From NCBI RefSeq assembly GCF_018614655.1, contig NZ_JAGGOG010000005.1:111715-175714 (forward strand): DNA of 64,000 bases, given 5' to 3'. Position 1 is the first letter of the stretch. Every line of letters starts with the position of its first letter. The DNA is from Pseudomonas fluorescens (GTDB lineage Bacteria; Pseudomonadota; Gammaproteobacteria; Pseudomonadales; Pseudomonadaceae). Position numbers and translations under genes: made by a program. Of the stretch, positions 45,182 through 54,887 are shown one piece after another. The notes beneath the pieces were generated by a model, which searched no databases, was not told where the DNA came from, and saw only the letters and a program-made list of their open reading frames with translations.

Positions 45182-46171
45182 ATGAAAGCAGTGTCAGCCT
45201 CGGCTTCCCGTTACGCGATGATCCGCCAGGTCTTGCGTGACGCCATCGTCAACGGCACCGCCCGCCATGGCCTGGTGCTGCTGGAAGCCCCCTTGGCCGA
45301 GTTGTTCGGTACCAGCCGGGTGCCGGTGCGCAAAGCCCTGGACCTGCTGCACAAGGAAGGGCTTATCTGCCGTTTTGAGGGCCGGGGTTATCTGATCAGC
45401 CCGAACGGCCTGGCGCTGGAGCCATTGCGCCTCCCCTTGAGCCATGCGCACCTGGGCCTCAACGGTGGTGATGAACTGGTGGACACTCGGCCATTGGGCG
45501 AGCGAATCGTCGAGGAAATTGGCGCGGCGCTCTCTACCTGCATCGCCTTCGGCCACTACCGTCTGGACGAGCAAGCCGCCGCCGAACACTACGGTGTCAG
45601 CCGCGCGGTGGTACGTGAAGCGCTGATGCGCCTGCGGGATCGCGGCCTGGTGGAAAAAGAGCCGTATTCCCAATGGCTGGCCGGGCCACTGACCGCCCGC
45701 GAAATCACCGAAGACTACGAACTACGCGCCTGCCTGGAGCCGGAAGCCTTGCGCCAGAGCGCACCGAACCTGGCGCGTGAAGTGCTGGAAGCCATGTTGC
45801 AGCGGGTACTCGACGCGCAAAACAGTGCCCATTGCAGCCTGGAAGAAATCGAACAGATTGAAGACGACCTGCACCAGCACTGCCTGGCCGGCATGCAAAA
45901 CCGCAAGATCGCCGCGCTGATCCGCCAAGGGCAGAGCCCGATGATCATCAGCCGGATTTTCTACCGCCTGCTGGGTATCGGCGCAGATCCGGCGATGCTG
46001 GCCGAGCACCGCTTGATCCTGGAGTTGCTGCTGCATGGCGCCATCGATGCGGCGGCGATGAACCTGCGCGAACACCTGCAACGGGCACGGCAACGGATGT
46101 TGCAGCGATTGAAGGTGCTGTCGGTGTTGCCAGAACAACCATTGCCGGGCTACCTCAGCAAAATCAGCTGA
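45182..46171 (+). CDS. GntR-type regulator with two DNA-binding domains
   Basis: A 329-residue protein with two winged-helix GntR domains in tandem. The first (residues 5-80) has APLAELFGTSRVPVRKALDL; the second (about 105-170) has QAAAEHYGVSRAVVREALMR. After these comes a helical FCD-like ligand-binding domain with many Glu/His residues. GntR/FadR proteins normally have one such domain. It diverges from the amidase and is expected to control the amidase-deacetylase unit, perhaps through the palindrome at 44850. Start at 45182 (MKAVSASASRYAM) is preferred over 45113, which lacks a good ribosome binding site. Confidence 0.85.
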   Translation: MKAVSASASRYAMIRQVLRDAIVNGTARHGLVLLEAPLAELFGTSRVPVRKALDLLHKEGLICRFEGRGYLISPNGLALEPLRLPLSHAHLGLNGGDELVDTRPLGERIVEEIGAALSTCIAFGHYRLDEQAAAEHYGVSRAVVREALMRLRDRGLVEKEPYSQWLAGPLTAREITEDYELRACLEPEALRQSAPNLAREVLEAMLQRVLDAQNSAHCSLEEIEQIEDDLHQHCLAGMQNRKIAALIRQGQSPMIISRIFYRLLGIGADPAMLAEHRLILELLLHGAIDAAAMNLREHLQRARQRMLQRLKVLSVLPEQPLPGYLSKIS

Positions 46172-46188
46172 GTACACACACTCCAAAA

Positions 46189-46277
46189 TGTGGGAGCGGG
46201 CTTGCTCGCGAAGGCGGAGTGTCAGTTGATACACATTTGACTGACATTCCGCCTTCGCGAGCAAGCCCGCTCCCACA
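46189..46277. repeat. REP pair, class A
   Basis: Arms TGTGGGAGCGGGCTTGCTCG and CGAGCAAGCCCGCTCCCACA, with an extended stem (GAAGGCGGA/TCCGCCTTC), between the regulator and the Lon-like protease gene. Confidence 0.9.
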
Positions 46278-46390
46278 AGGGAATTGTGGCGTGGCGAATA
46301 TCATGCAATTTGTTGCTAACTGATCCCGGCCATTGAAACCACCGCTGCCCCGCCCCATCTAACCTCCATACTTCCTTATGCAGGTGCCCC

Positions 46391-48811
46391 ATGAGCGACC
46401 AGCAAGAATTTCCTGAAGACTTCGCCGAATACGCCGACCCCGAAAACGCTGAACACGAAACGTCCTCCAACAAAGGCCTGGCCCTGCCTGGGCAAAACCT
46501 GCCGGACAAGGTCTACATCATCCCGATCCACAACCGGCCTTTCTTCCCGGCACAAGTGCTGCCGGTGATCGTCAATGAAGAACCGTGGGCTGAAACGCTG
46601 GAACTGGTGAGCAAGTCCGACCATCATTCCCTTGCCCTGTTTTTCATGGACACGCCGCCGGAAGATCCACGGCATTTCGACACCTCCAGCCTGCCGCTGT
46701 ACGGCACCCTGGTGAAGGTCCATCACGCCAGCCGCGAAAACGGCAAGCTGCAATTCGTCGCCCAGGGCCTGACCCGCGTACGGATCAAAACCTGGCTCAA
46801 GCACCACCGCCCACCGTACCTGGTGGAAGTCGAATACCCGCACCAGCCCACCGAGCCGACCGATGAGGTCAAGGCGTACGGCATGGCGCTGATCAATGCG
46901 ATCAAAGAGTTGCTGCCGCTGAACCCGCTGTACAGCGAAGAATTGAAGAACTACCTCAACCGCTTCAGCCCCAACGACCCGTCGCCACTGACCGACTTCG
47001 CCGCCGCGTTGACTTCGGCCACAGGTAACGAGTTGCAGGAAGTGCTGGACTGCGTGCCCATGCTCAAGCGCATGGAAAAAGTCCTGCCGATGCTGCGCAA
47101 GGAAGTCGAAGTCGCGCGTCTGCAAAAAGAAATCTCCGCGGAAGTTAACCGCAAGATCGGCGAGCACCAGCGCGAGTTCTTCCTCAAGGAACAACTCAAG
47201 GTCATCCAGCAAGAGCTGGGGCTGACCAAAGATGATCGCAGTGCCGATGTCGAACAGTTCGAACAACGCCTGGTGGGCAAGGTGCTGACGTCCCAGGCGC
47301 AAAAACGCATCAGCGAAGAAATGAACAAGCTGTCGATCCTGGAAACCGGTTCGCCGGAGTACGCAGTCACGCGCAACTACCTGGATTGGGCCACCTCGGT
47401 GCCGTGGGGCGTGTATGGCGAAGACAAGCTCGACCTCAAGCACGCCCGCAAGGTGCTGGACAAGCACCACGCCGGTCTGGACGACATCAAAAGCCGCATC
47501 CTCGAATTCCTTGCCGTCGGCGCCTACAAAGGCGAAGTCGCCGGCTCCATCGTGCTGCTGGTGGGCCCTCCGGGCGTGGGCAAGACCAGCGTCGGCAAAT
47601 CCATCGCCGAATCCCTGGGCCGACCGTTCTATCGCTTCAGCGTTGGCGGCATGCGCGATGAGGCCGAGATCAAGGGCCATCGCCGCACCTACATCGGCGC
47701 CATGCCAGGCAAACTGGTGCAAGCGCTTAAAGATGTGGAAGTGATGAACCCGGTGATCATGCTCGACGAAATCGACAAGATGGGCCAGAGCTTCCAGGGC
47801 GATCCGGCTTCGGCCCTGCTGGAAACCCTCGATCCGGAGCAGAACGTCGAATTCCTCGACCATTACCTGGACCTGCGCCTGGACCTGTCGAAAGTCCTGT
47901 TCGTGTGCACCGCCAACACCCTGGACTCGATCCCTGGCCCGCTGCTGGACCGCATGGAAGTGATTCGCCTGTCGGGTTATATCACCGAAGAAAAAGTCGC
48001 CATTGCCAAACGTCATCTGTGGCCCAAGCAACTGGACAAGGCCGGTGTATCGAAAGCCAGCCTGAGCATCACCGACGGCGCCCTGCGCGCGTTGATCGAC
48101 GGATATGCCCGGGAAGCTGGGGTACGCCAGCTGGAGAAACAACTGGGCAAACTGGTGCGCAAGGCGGTGGTCAAGCTGCTGGATGAGCCGGACTCGGTGA
48201 TCAAGATCGGCAACAAGGACCTGGAAAGCTCCTTGGGCATGCCCGTGTTCCGCAACGAACAGGTCCTGTCGGGCACCGGTGTGATCACCGGCCTTGCCTG
48301 GACCAGCATGGGCGGCGCGACCTTGCCAATCGAGGCGACGCGCATCCATACCCTCAATCGCGGCTTCAAACTCACCGGGCAACTGGGGGACGTGATGAAG
48401 GAGTCGGCCGAGATTGCCTATAGCTACATCAGCTCCAACCTGAAGTCGTTTGGCGGCGATCCGAAGTTCTTCGACGAGGCCTTCGTCCACCTGCATGTAC
48501 CGGAAGGTGCGACGCCGAAAGACGGCCCGAGCGCCGGGGTGACCATGGCCAGTGCACTGCTGTCCCTGGCGCGTAACCAGGCGCCGAAAAAAGGCGTGGC
48601 CATGACCGGTGAACTGACCCTGACCGGGCATGTACTGCCGATTGGCGGAGTGCGAGAAAAGGTGATTGCGGCGCGGCGGCAGAAGATTCATGAGCTGATC
48701 TTGCCGGAGCCCAACCGCGGGAGTTTCGAGGAGTTGCCGGAGTACCTGAAAGAAGGCATGACGGTGCACTTTGCCAAGCGCTTTGCGGATGTGGCGAAAG
48801 TGTTGTTCTGA
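46391..48811 (+). CDS. lon: Lon-family ATP-dependent protease (AsrA-type)
   Basis: An 806-residue LonA protease: N-terminal substrate domain (about 35-230), coiled coil (230-300), AAA+ domain with Walker A GPPGVGKT near 395 and Walker B VIMLDEIDKM near 455, and the protease domain with the Ser-Lys dyad (Ser near 713 in KDGPSAG, Lys near 756 in GVREKVIAA). It degrades misfolded and regulatory proteins. Pseudomonas has two Lon paralogues; the following gene, an Icp-like lipoprotein, matches the neighbourhood of P. aeruginosa PA0779 (asrA), so this is probably the stress-induced paralogue rather than housekeeping Lon. Confidence 0.9.
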   Translation: MSDQQEFPEDFAEYADPENAEHETSSNKGLALPGQNLPDKVYIIPIHNRPFFPAQVLPVIVNEEPWAETLELVSKSDHHSLALFFMDTPPEDPRHFDTSSLPLYGTLVKVHHASRENGKLQFVAQGLTRVRIKTWLKHHRPPYLVEVEYPHQPTEPTDEVKAYGMALINAIKELLPLNPLYSEELKNYLNRFSPNDPSPLTDFAAALTSATGNELQEVLDCVPMLKRMEKVLPMLRKEVEVARLQKEISAEVNRKIGEHQREFFLKEQLKVIQQELGLTKDDRSADVEQFEQRLVGKVLTSQAQKRISEEMNKLSILETGSPEYAVTRNYLDWATSVPWGVYGEDKLDLKHARKVLDKHHAGLDDIKSRILEFLAVGAYKGEVAGSIVLLVGPPGVGKTSVGKSIAESLGRPFYRFSVGGMRDEAEIKGHRRTYIGAMPGKLVQALKDVEVMNPVIMLDEIDKMGQSFQGDPASALLETLDPEQNVEFLDHYLDLRLDLSKVLFVCTANTLDSIPGPLLDRMEVIRLSGYITEEKVAIAKRHLWPKQLDKAGVSKASLSITDGALRALIDGYAREAGVRQLEKQLGKLVRKAVVKLLDEPDSVIKIGNKDLESSLGMPVFRNEQVLSGTGVITGLAWTSMGGATLPIEATRIHTLNRGFKLTGQLGDVMKESAEIAYSYISSNLKSFGGDPKFFDEAFVHLHVPEGATPKDGPSAGVTMASALLSLARNQAPKKGVAMTGELTLTGHVLPIGGVREKVIAARRQKIHELILPEPNRGSFEELPEYLKEGMTVHFAKRFADVAKVLF

Positions 48812-48832
48812 TAGTTATGTAGTGCCTGATCT

Positions 48833-48926
48833 GGCCTCTTCGCGAGCAAGCCCGCTCCCACATTCGACCGCATTCCAAAGGATGGACTCGGTCAAATGTG
48901 GGAGCGGGCTTGCTCGCGAAGAGGCC
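48833..48926. repeat. REP pair, class A, reversed orientation
   Basis: Here the arms are arranged tail to tail: GGCCTCTTCGCGAGCAAGCC first, then GGCTTGCTCGCGAAGAGGCC, opposite to the other class A pairs. It may act as a terminator-like hairpin after lon. Confidence 0.85.
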
Positions 48927-49013
48927 GGTACAGCCAACACACAGTCCCATCTTGTCACACCCTGTCTCATCTTCGGTTATGCTCGCCCTTCGTCGCCAAA
49001 CAACGGAGCCCCC

Positions 49014-49406
49014 ATGACCGCTGCCCGCCTGCTTCTCCCCTTGAGCCTCGTCCTGCTCGCCGCGTGCGCCAGTGCACCGAAGCAAAATGTCACCGTGGAA
49101 AAACAGAGCACCTGCCCGCTGCAACTGAAAACCGGGCAAAACCTGATCCTGACCTTGCCCAGCAACCCCACCACCGGTTACCGCTGGGCGATCCAGGATT
49201 CAGCCGGTGGTGTATTGCGCAGCCTCAGCCCTGAGGTCTATACCAACCCGGAAGACACCGGCCTCGTCGGTGCCGGCGGCAAGTCCACCTGGCGCTTCCA
49301 GGCCTTTGCCCAGGGGCAAGGCCGCTTGCGCCTGACCTCCCAGCAACCCTGGGAGCCGGAAGCAGAACCGGCCGAAACCTTCGATTGCGCCATTACGGTG
49401 AATTGA
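49014..49406 (+). CDS. icp: Chagasin-type cysteine protease inhibitor lipoprotein (Icp)
   Basis: A 130-residue lipoprotein. The lipobox is LLAAC with Cys18. The mature part is a chagasin/I42 fold with its three inhibitor loops: NPTTGYRW (51-58), the Gly-rich VGAGGKSTW and a W-containing RLTSQQPWEP loop. Such proteins inhibit papain-like cysteine proteases. The start at 49014 (MTAARLLLPLSL) gives the clean signal peptide; earlier in-frame codons read through the REP. In P. aeruginosa the same gene (PA0778) follows asrA. The next gene begins 1 bp after its stop. Confidence 0.88.
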   Translation: MTAARLLLPLSLVLLAACASAPKQNVTVEKQSTCPLQLKTGQNLILTLPSNPTTGYRWAIQDSAGGVLRSLSPEVYTNPEDTGLVGAGGKSTWRFQAFAQGQGRLRLTSQQPWEPEAEPAETFDCAITVN

Positions 49407-49407
49407 T

Positions 49408-50043
49408 ATGCCATGGCTGATTCTTGCACTGATGGGCGCCGGCACTTTTATCTACGGCCTGACCACCCACGCCACATTGCTGTGCTTGCTGGTCAAGCCT
49501 TTGCCGGTATTGGCGCTGCTGGGTTGGCTGCATGACGCGCCACCCACCGACTATCGACGCTGGATCAGCCTGGGGCTGATTTTCTCCCTGGTGGGCGATG
49601 TATTGCTGGCATGGCCCGGCGACCTGTTTATCTTCGGCCTCGGCGCGTTTTTGTGTGCTCATTTGGCGTACCTCAAAGCCTACTTGAGCGATTGCCGCCG
49701 TCTCGCGCTGTTGCCGCTGGTGCTGGCACTGGTGGTGGGTGCGATCTTGCTGAGTATCTTGATTGCCCACGGCCTTGGCCCATTGCTCGTACCCGTGGTG
49801 GTCTATGCCCTGGTGATCAGCGCCATGCTCTGGCGAGCGTTGGCGCGGCTGGGCAGCGATGCGCCCAAGCGTTCAGCGATGCTGGCGGCAGCGGGTGCGG
49901 TAGCCTTTGTATTTTCCGACGCACTGATCGGGATCAATCGGTTCGTACTGGCGTTCGATGCGGCACCGTATCTGTTGATCACCACCTATTGGCTCGGTCA
50001 GTGGGGCATCACCGCCTCGGCGTTCAACCAGAAAGACCGCTGA
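49408..50043 (+). CDS. YhhN/TMEM86 family membrane protein (lysoplasmalogenase-type)
   Basis: A 211-residue protein with about eight membrane helices and the YhhN-family DYRRWISLGLIFSLVGDVLL motif carrying conserved Gly/Asp, plus a later FSDALIGINRF with the second conserved Asp. The animal homologue TMEM86B is a lysoplasmalogenase; the bacterial reaction is less clear. Tightly follows icp (1 bp), so cotranscribed with it. Confidence 0.82.
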   Translation: MPWLILALMGAGTFIYGLTTHATLLCLLVKPLPVLALLGWLHDAPPTDYRRWISLGLIFSLVGDVLLAWPGDLFIFGLGAFLCAHLAYLKAYLSDCRRLALLPLVLALVVGAILLSILIAHGLGPLLVPVVVYALVISAMLWRALARLGSDAPKRSAMLAAAGAVAFVFSDALIGINRFVLAFDAAPYLLITTYWLGQWGITASAFNQKDR

Positions 50044-50045
50044 CC

Positions 50046-50176
50046 TGTGGCGAGGGGGCTTGTCCCCCGTTGGGTGGCGAAGCCGCCCCATAAGATCGCC
50101 GGGTTTTCAGATAGACCGAGACGACAGTTTTAAGGGCGGCTTCGCCACCCAACGGGGGACAAGCCCCCTCGCCACA
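50046..50176. repeat. REP pair, class B
   Basis: Arms TGTGGCGAGGGGGCTTGTCC and GGACAAGCCCCCTCGCCACA, perfectly complementary, with a GGGTGGCGAAGCC inner arm. Confidence 0.88.
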
Positions 50177-50258
50177 GGTGTTCCATCAGACAACCCGCGC
50201 ATCCCACGACCAACTTGGCTAAAATGCCGGTTTTTCCCCCTTCGTTGCCGGAACAGCC

Positions 50259-51002
50259 GTGAGCAAAGAACCCGATCGCCTATTCGCCCAGCCCTTGCCC
50301 CAGGTGCCGGACTTCGCCTTCAACGAAGACGTGGTCCGGGTGTTCCCGGACATGATCAAGCGCTCGGTACCCGGCTACCCGACCATTGTCGAGAACCTTG
50401 GCGTCCTCGCGGCGCAGTTCGCCCAGCCCAATAGCGTGCTCTATGACCTTGGCTCGTCCCTCGGTGCGGTGACCCAGGCCCTGCGCCGTCACGTGCGCAC
50501 CGACGGTTGCCGGGTGATCGCTGTGGATAACTCTGCCGCGATGGTCGAGCGTTGCCGCGAATACCTTAATGGCCAGGACTCGATGTTCCAGGAGTTGCTG
50601 CCGGTGGAAGTGGTCGAGGGCGATATCCTCGCACTGCAATTCCAGCCGGCCTCGGTGGTGGCGCTGAACTTTACCCTGCAATTTATTGCTCCCGAAGAAC
50701 GCCTGGCGTTACTTGGGCGGATTCGTCAGTCGCTGCTGCCAGGCGGCGCACTGATCCTCTCGGAAAAGCTGCGTTTCAACGACCCGCAAGAACACGCGCT
50801 GCTGACCGACCTGCACATTGCCTTCAAACGCGCCAACGGCTACAGCGAACTGGAAATCGCCCAGAAGCGCAGCGCCATCGAAAACGTCATGAAGCCCGAC
50901 AGCCTCGAAGAACACCGCGAACGCCTGCTGGCGGCGGGGTTCTCGAAAGTCGTGCCGTGGTTCCAGTGTCTTAACTTTGCCTCGTTGATTGCCTTGCCAT
51001 GA
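50259..51002 (+). CDS. cmoA: Carboxy-SAM synthase CmoA
   Basis: A 247-residue class I SAM-fold enzyme. CmoA turns SAM and prephenate into carboxy-SAM for tRNA cmo5U34 formation. The sequence begins with a GTG at 50259 ([20 protein letters not shown]), has the family motif [20 protein letters not shown] (in the SAM-binding position) and ends in a helical tail. Its stop overlaps the start of cmoB by 4 bp (ATGA), so translation is coupled. Confidence 0.95.
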   Translation: MSKEPDRLFAQPLPQVPDFAFNEDVVRVFPDMIKRSVPGYPTIVENLGVLAAQFAQPNSVLYDLGSSLGAVTQALRRHVRTDGCRVIAVDNSAAMVERCREYLNGQDSMFQELLPVEVVEGDILALQFQPASVVALNFTLQFIAPEERLALLGRIRQSLLPGGALILSEKLRFNDPQEHALLTDLHIAFKRANGYSELEIAQKRSAIENVMKPDSLEEHRERLLAAGFSKVVPWFQCLNFASLIALP

Positions 51003-51955
51003 TTGATCTGTCTCCCCTCGCCCGCCATCTGGTCGGCACTCCTTTAGCGGTTTGGGCTCAGGGCCTGCAAGCGCAACTCGATAGCAAGATGGAAAAGGGT
51101 CATGGCGACCTGGAACGCTGGCAGAGTGCGCTGGATGCACTCCCGAAAATCATGCCCAATGAAGTCGACCTACTGAATGGCCTGATTCTGGACACTGATT
51201 GCGACGACGAAACCCGCGCGCAGATGCGTACCGCGCTGATGGGGTTGTGCCCCTGGCGCAAGGGGCCGTTTGACCTGTTCGGTGTGCATGTGGATACCGA
51301 ATGGCGCTCGGATTGGAAGTGGTCGCGAGTGGCTCCGCATCTGGACCTCAAGGGCAAACGCATCCTCGATGTCGGCTGCGGCAACGGTTATTACATGTGG
51401 CGCATGCTGGGTGCGGGTGCGGACAGCGTGATTGGCGTCGACCCGAACTGGTTGTTCTTCTGCCAGTTCCAGGCGGTGCAGCGCTATATGTCGGCGCCGA
51501 ACGCCTGGCATTTGCCGTTCCCGTTTGAGGACCTTCCACCGAATATGGAAGGCTTCGATACGGTGTTTTCCATGGGCGTGTTCTACCACCGTCGTTCACC
51601 CATCGAGCATTTGATTGCACTCAAGGATTGCCTGGTAAAGGGCGGCGAGCTGGTGCTGGAAACATTGGTGGTTGAGGGCGATCAGCAACAAGTATTGGTA
51701 CCGGAGGACCGTTATGCGCAGATGCGCAACGTATGGTTCCTGCCATCAGTACCGGCGTTGATGCTCTGGCTGCGGCGTGCAGGCTTCAGTGAGGTGCACT
51801 GTGTGGATGTGAGCGTGACCACGGTCGAGGAACAGCGTGGAACGGAGTGGATGAAGTATCAGTCCCTCAGCGACTTCCTCGATCCTGAGGATCACAGCAA
51901 GACCATCGAAGGGCTACCGGCGCCGATGCGGGCGGTGATTGTCGCCAAGAAATAA
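50999..51955 (+). CDS. cmoB: tRNA U34 carboxymethyltransferase CmoB
   Basis: A 318-residue methyltransferase-fold enzyme that transfers the carboxymethyl group of carboxy-SAM to 5-hydroxyuridine at tRNA position 34. Visible: [20 protein letters not shown] (cofactor motif), the family motif [20 protein letters not shown], and the positively charged N-terminal extension typical of CmoB. Overlaps cmoA by 4 bp. A class A-like REP follows. Confidence 0.95.
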   Translation: MIDLSPLARHLVGTPLAVWAQGLQAQLDSKMEKGHGDLERWQSALDALPKIMPNEVDLLNGLILDTDCDDETRAQMRTALMGLCPWRKGPFDLFGVHVDTEWRSDWKWSRVAPHLDLKGKRILDVGCGNGYYMWRMLGAGADSVIGVDPNWLFFCQFQAVQRYMSAPNAWHLPFPFEDLPPNMEGFDTVFSMGVFYHRRSPIEHLIALKDCLVKGGELVLETLVVEGDQQQVLVPEDRYAQMRNVWFLPSVPALMLWLRRAGFSEVHCVDVSVTTVEEQRGTEWMKYQSLSDFLDPEDHSKTIEGLPAPMRAVIVAKK

Positions 51956-51987
51956 AACCCGTCTCCTCCTGAAAAATGGAGATCAAA

Positions 51988-52074
51988 TGTGGGAGCTGGC
52001 TTGCCTGCGATAGCATCACCTCGGTTTGCCTGATACACCGAGGTGTCTGCATCGTAGGCAAGCCAGCTCCCACA
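51988..52074. repeat. REP-like pair, variant (TGGGAGCTGGCTTGCCTGCG)
   Basis: Inverted repeat with left arm TGTGGGAGCTGGCTTGCCTG and right arm ending CCAGCTCCCACA, and an inner CACCTCGG/CCGAGGTG stem. A distinct REP variant not seen elsewhere in the window. Confidence 0.85.
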
Positions 52075-52111
52075 TTGATTGGGTTATCACATTGAGGTTT
52101 TTGGGGGTTGC

Positions 52112-52609
52112 TTAAAGAGCAGGTTTGGCTCTGCGTGCCTTAAAGAACTCACTCAACACCGTCCCGCACTCTTCAGCCAACACCCCGCCTTCATACAACA
52201 CCCGATGATTGAGAAAGCCCTGGGTAAAAAATTGTCCCTGGCTTTGCACAATCCCCGCCTTGGGCTCCAGCGCGCCATACACCACACGGGCAATCCGCGA
52301 GTGGACGATCAACCCGGCGCACATGCTGCACGGTTCCAGCGTCACGTAGAGGGTGCTGCCCGGCAGGCGGTAGTTGCTGACCGCCTGGGCGGCGGCGCGG
52401 ATGGCGACCATTTCCGCGTGAGCGCTGGGGTCGTTACCGCTGATAGGACAGTTGAAGCCCCGACCAATGATTTCACCGTCCTGCACCAGCACCGCACCCA
52501 CGGGCACTTCACCCAACGCTGCGCCTTGGGCTGCCAGGGCCAGGGCTTCATGCATGAAGTCCTGGTCGCGGCTGCGATCGATAATCGCCGTTGGGCGAAA
52601 CTGGCGCAT
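52112..52609 (-). CDS. tadA: tRNA-specific adenosine deaminase TadA
   Basis: A 165-residue zinc deaminase that converts A34 to inosine in tRNA-Arg(ACG). Zinc-binding motifs are HAEMVAI (with the catalytic Glu) and PCSMCAG. The C-terminal helix lies after LSEFFKARR. The start ATG at 52609 overlaps the oxidase stop by one base (TGATG), so the two genes are cotranscribed. Confidence 0.93.
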   Translation of the reverse strand: MRQFRPTAIIDRSRDQDFMHEALALAAQGAALGEVPVGAVLVQDGEIIGRGFNCPISGNDPSAHAEMVAIRAAAQAVSNYRLPGSTLYVTLEPCSMCAGLIVHSRIARVVYGALEPKAGIVQSQGQFFTQGFLNHRVLYEGGVLAEECGTVLSEFFKARRAKPAL

Positions 52610-53988
52610 CACGCTACCTCGATGGCGGCCATCAGGCCGGTTTCCATGTGATCAATGACATGGCAGTGGAACATCCACACGCCTGGGTTATCCGCCACCA
52701 GGGCAACGCGGGCGCGCTCGTTCTTGCCCAGCAAGTAGGTGTCGGTGAAGTACGGGATCACCTTGTGCCGGTTCGAGGCAATCACCTTGAAGCTCATTCC
52801 GTGCAGGTGAATCGGGTGTTGGTACTGGGTCATGTTCTTCAATTCGAAAATGTAGCTCTTGCCCTTTTCAAGCTTGGCAATCGGCCGGTCGGCACAGGTC
52901 TTGTCGGTAATGTCCCAGGCCTGGCCGTTGATCTGCCACAGGCTGGGCGGCTTATTGTCCACGTTCACCGAGACCGAACCTACCCATTCAAAATTGAAGT
53001 TGAGTTTCTCGGCATTGGCCAGGTCCGGCTCGGCAACCGGGTTGGCCGGCAACGCGGGCGGCCATTCGGTGGGCGCGTCGGCATGGGTCACAGAGCGGAA
53101 GGTGCCCAAGCGCACCGGACCGTTGCGGATCGATAACTCTTCTCCGGCAGGCGGGGCCTTGATTGCCAGGCAAATGCGCATGCCCGGGCCCAGCCAGTAC
53201 TCCTTGCCCAATGGCCTTGGCTCAATGGGGTTGCCGTCCAAAGCATAGATCTGCGCCTCGACGTTGGGGATATTGATGCGATAGGTCAGGGTGTTATCGA
53301 GGTTGAGCAGGCGCACGCGGGTGATCTGCCCGGCGGGTAAATCGACGACCGCCTGGGACATCCCATTGATCGTCGACAGGCGTCCGGCCGTACCACCACG
53401 CGCGGCTTCACGGGGAATGCTGAAGGCGACAAAGGCACCCTCTTCGTCCACATGCCAGCTTTTCAGGCTCAGTGTGCGCTCGTACTTGAAACCGGTTGGC
53501 TCGCGCTCTTCAATGATCAGCGGCCCGACCAGACCACGGCCGAGCTCTTCGCTGCTGTTCACATGGGGGTGATACCAGTAGCTGCCGGCATCGGGCACAC
53601 GGAACTGGTAATCGAAGTACTCACCCGGCAACACCGGCAGTTGCGACACATAGGGCACGCCGTCCATTTCCAGCGGCAGGCGGATGCCGTGCCAGTGAAT
53701 GGTGGTGGCGACCGGCAGGTGATTGATAAACCGCACCCGCAGCCACTCGCCCTGGCGTACCCGTAACTCGGTGCCCGGCGCCGACGGCCCGAACGCCCAG
53801 GCCTCGGTCTTGTGCCCCGGCACCAGTTCCACGTCCAGCGGCGCGGCGATCAGCTCGTAATCGCGCCCCGCGCTGGCGTCGGCGACTTTCCCCAGCCAGT
53901 AGCGATAGGCACCACCGGCGCCAACGCCCACCACTGCAAGACCGGCCAGACCACCGAGGATTTGTCGACGGGAAAAGGATTGGGACAC
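52609..53988 (-). CDS. cumA: Multicopper oxidase, CumA-like, Tat-exported
   Basis: A 459-residue three-domain multicopper oxidase, the length of P. putida CumA. It has a twin-arginine signal (SRRQILGGLAGLAVV), and all four copper motifs: HWHG, WYHPH, HPIHLHG and HCHVIDHMETGLM with Met as the type 1 axial ligand. It works in the periplasm, oxidising metals or phenols. CumA was linked to Mn(II) oxidation, but later studies point to other oxidases for that, so the substrate is open. tadA follows, coupled by a one-base overlap. Confidence 0.85.
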   Translation of the reverse strand: MSQSFSRRQILGGLAGLAVVGVGAGGAYRYWLGKVADASAGRDYELIAAPLDVELVPGHKTEAWAFGPSAPGTELRVRQGEWLRVRFINHLPVATTIHWHGIRLPLEMDGVPYVSQLPVLPGEYFDYQFRVPDAGSYWYHPHVNSSEELGRGLVGPLIIEEREPTGFKYERTLSLKSWHVDEEGAFVAFSIPREAARGGTAGRLSTINGMSQAVVDLPAGQITRVRLLNLDNTLTYRINIPNVEAQIYALDGNPIEPRPLGKEYWLGPGMRICLAIKAPPAGEELSIRNGPVRLGTFRSVTHADAPTEWPPALPANPVAEPDLANAEKLNFNFEWVGSVSVNVDNKPPSLWQINGQAWDITDKTCADRPIAKLEKGKSYIFELKNMTQYQHPIHLHGMSFKVIASNRHKVIPYFTDTYLLGKNERARVALVADNPGVWMFHCHVIDHMETGLMAAIEVA

Positions 53989-54091
53989 AACAACCTCACG
54001 TATCTACCGCGGGTCCAAGCCCCGCAAAGGGCAAATACGATACACCCGCAAATGCGAAACAGTAAGGGTTCGCGTTGCCGCGATGTGGTTT

Positions 54092-54835
54092 TCAGGCCTT
54101 GGCGGCGGCCAGGATCAAGGCTTTCATCTCGGCCACGGCGCCTTTGAAACCGACGAACAGTGCATGAGCGACCAAGGCATGGCCGATATTCAGTTCGTTG
54201 ATGCCTTTGATCGCCGCCACAGCTTCGACGTTGTGGTAGTGCAGGCCGTGGCCAGCGTTGACGATCAGGCCTTCGCCCAGGCCGCACTTGACGCCGTCGA
54301 TGATGCGCTGCAATTCGTCGGCGACTTCGGTCGGCGTGGTGGCGTCGGCGTAACGGCCGGTGTGCAGTTCGATGGCGGGAGCACCTACGCGTTTCGATGC
54401 TTCGATCTGCCGCTCATCGGCGTCGATAAACAACGAGACTTCACTGCCGATCTTCGACAGGCGCTCTACTGCGGCCTTGATCCGTGCTTCCTGGCCAGCC
54501 ACATCAAGGCCACCTTCCGTGGTCAGTTCCTGACGGGTTTCCGGCACCAGGCAGATGTGCGCCGGGCGGATACGTTCGGCGAACGCCATCATTTCTTCGG
54601 TGACGCCCATTTCGAAATTCATGCGAGTTTGCAGCACGTCTTTGAGCAACAGCACGTCGCGCTCCTGGATATGCCGGCGGTCTTCGCGCAGGTGCACGGT
54701 GATGCCGTCGGCGCCCGCTTCCTCGGCGTCCAGCGCGGCCTTGACCGGATCAGGGTAACGGGTGCCCCGAGCCTGGCGCAGGGTGGCTACGTGGTCGATG
54801 TTCACGCCGAGAAGAATGCGATTGCTGGTGGTCAC
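54092..54835 (-). CDS. pdxJ: Pyridoxine 5'-phosphate synthase
   Basis: A 247-residue TIM-barrel enzyme that condenses 1-deoxyxylulose 5-phosphate with 3-amino-2-oxopropyl phosphate in vitamin B6 synthesis. Motifs: [16 protein letters not shown] at the N-terminus (His, Arg ligands), [16 protein letters not shown], and [14 protein letters not shown] chose the GTG at 54835 after AGGAGC; the ATG-led extension to 54880 is not supported. It lies 52 bp downstream of recO on the same strand, the usual order. Confidence 0.93.
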   Translation of the reverse strand: MTTSNRILLGVNIDHVATLRQARGTRYPDPVKAALDAEEAGADGITVHLREDRRHIQERDVLLLKDVLQTRMNFEMGVTEEMMAFAERIRPAHICLVPETRQELTTEGGLDVAGQEARIKAAVERLSKIGSEVSLFIDADERQIEASKRVGAPAIELHTGRYADATTPTEVADELQRIIDGVKCGLGEGLIVNAGHGLHYHNVEAVAAIKGINELNIGHALVAHALFVGFKGAVAEMKALILAAAKA

Positions 54836-54887
54836 GAAAAGCGCTCCTGAAGAGGGAAGGAATCGCTGCACAGCATACACGGGGATG

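Noticed and set aside
46376..48769. Very long open frame antisense to the Lon-like gene
   Set aside because: High-GC codon bias creates long mirror frames; lon has intact motifs and the mirror frame has none.
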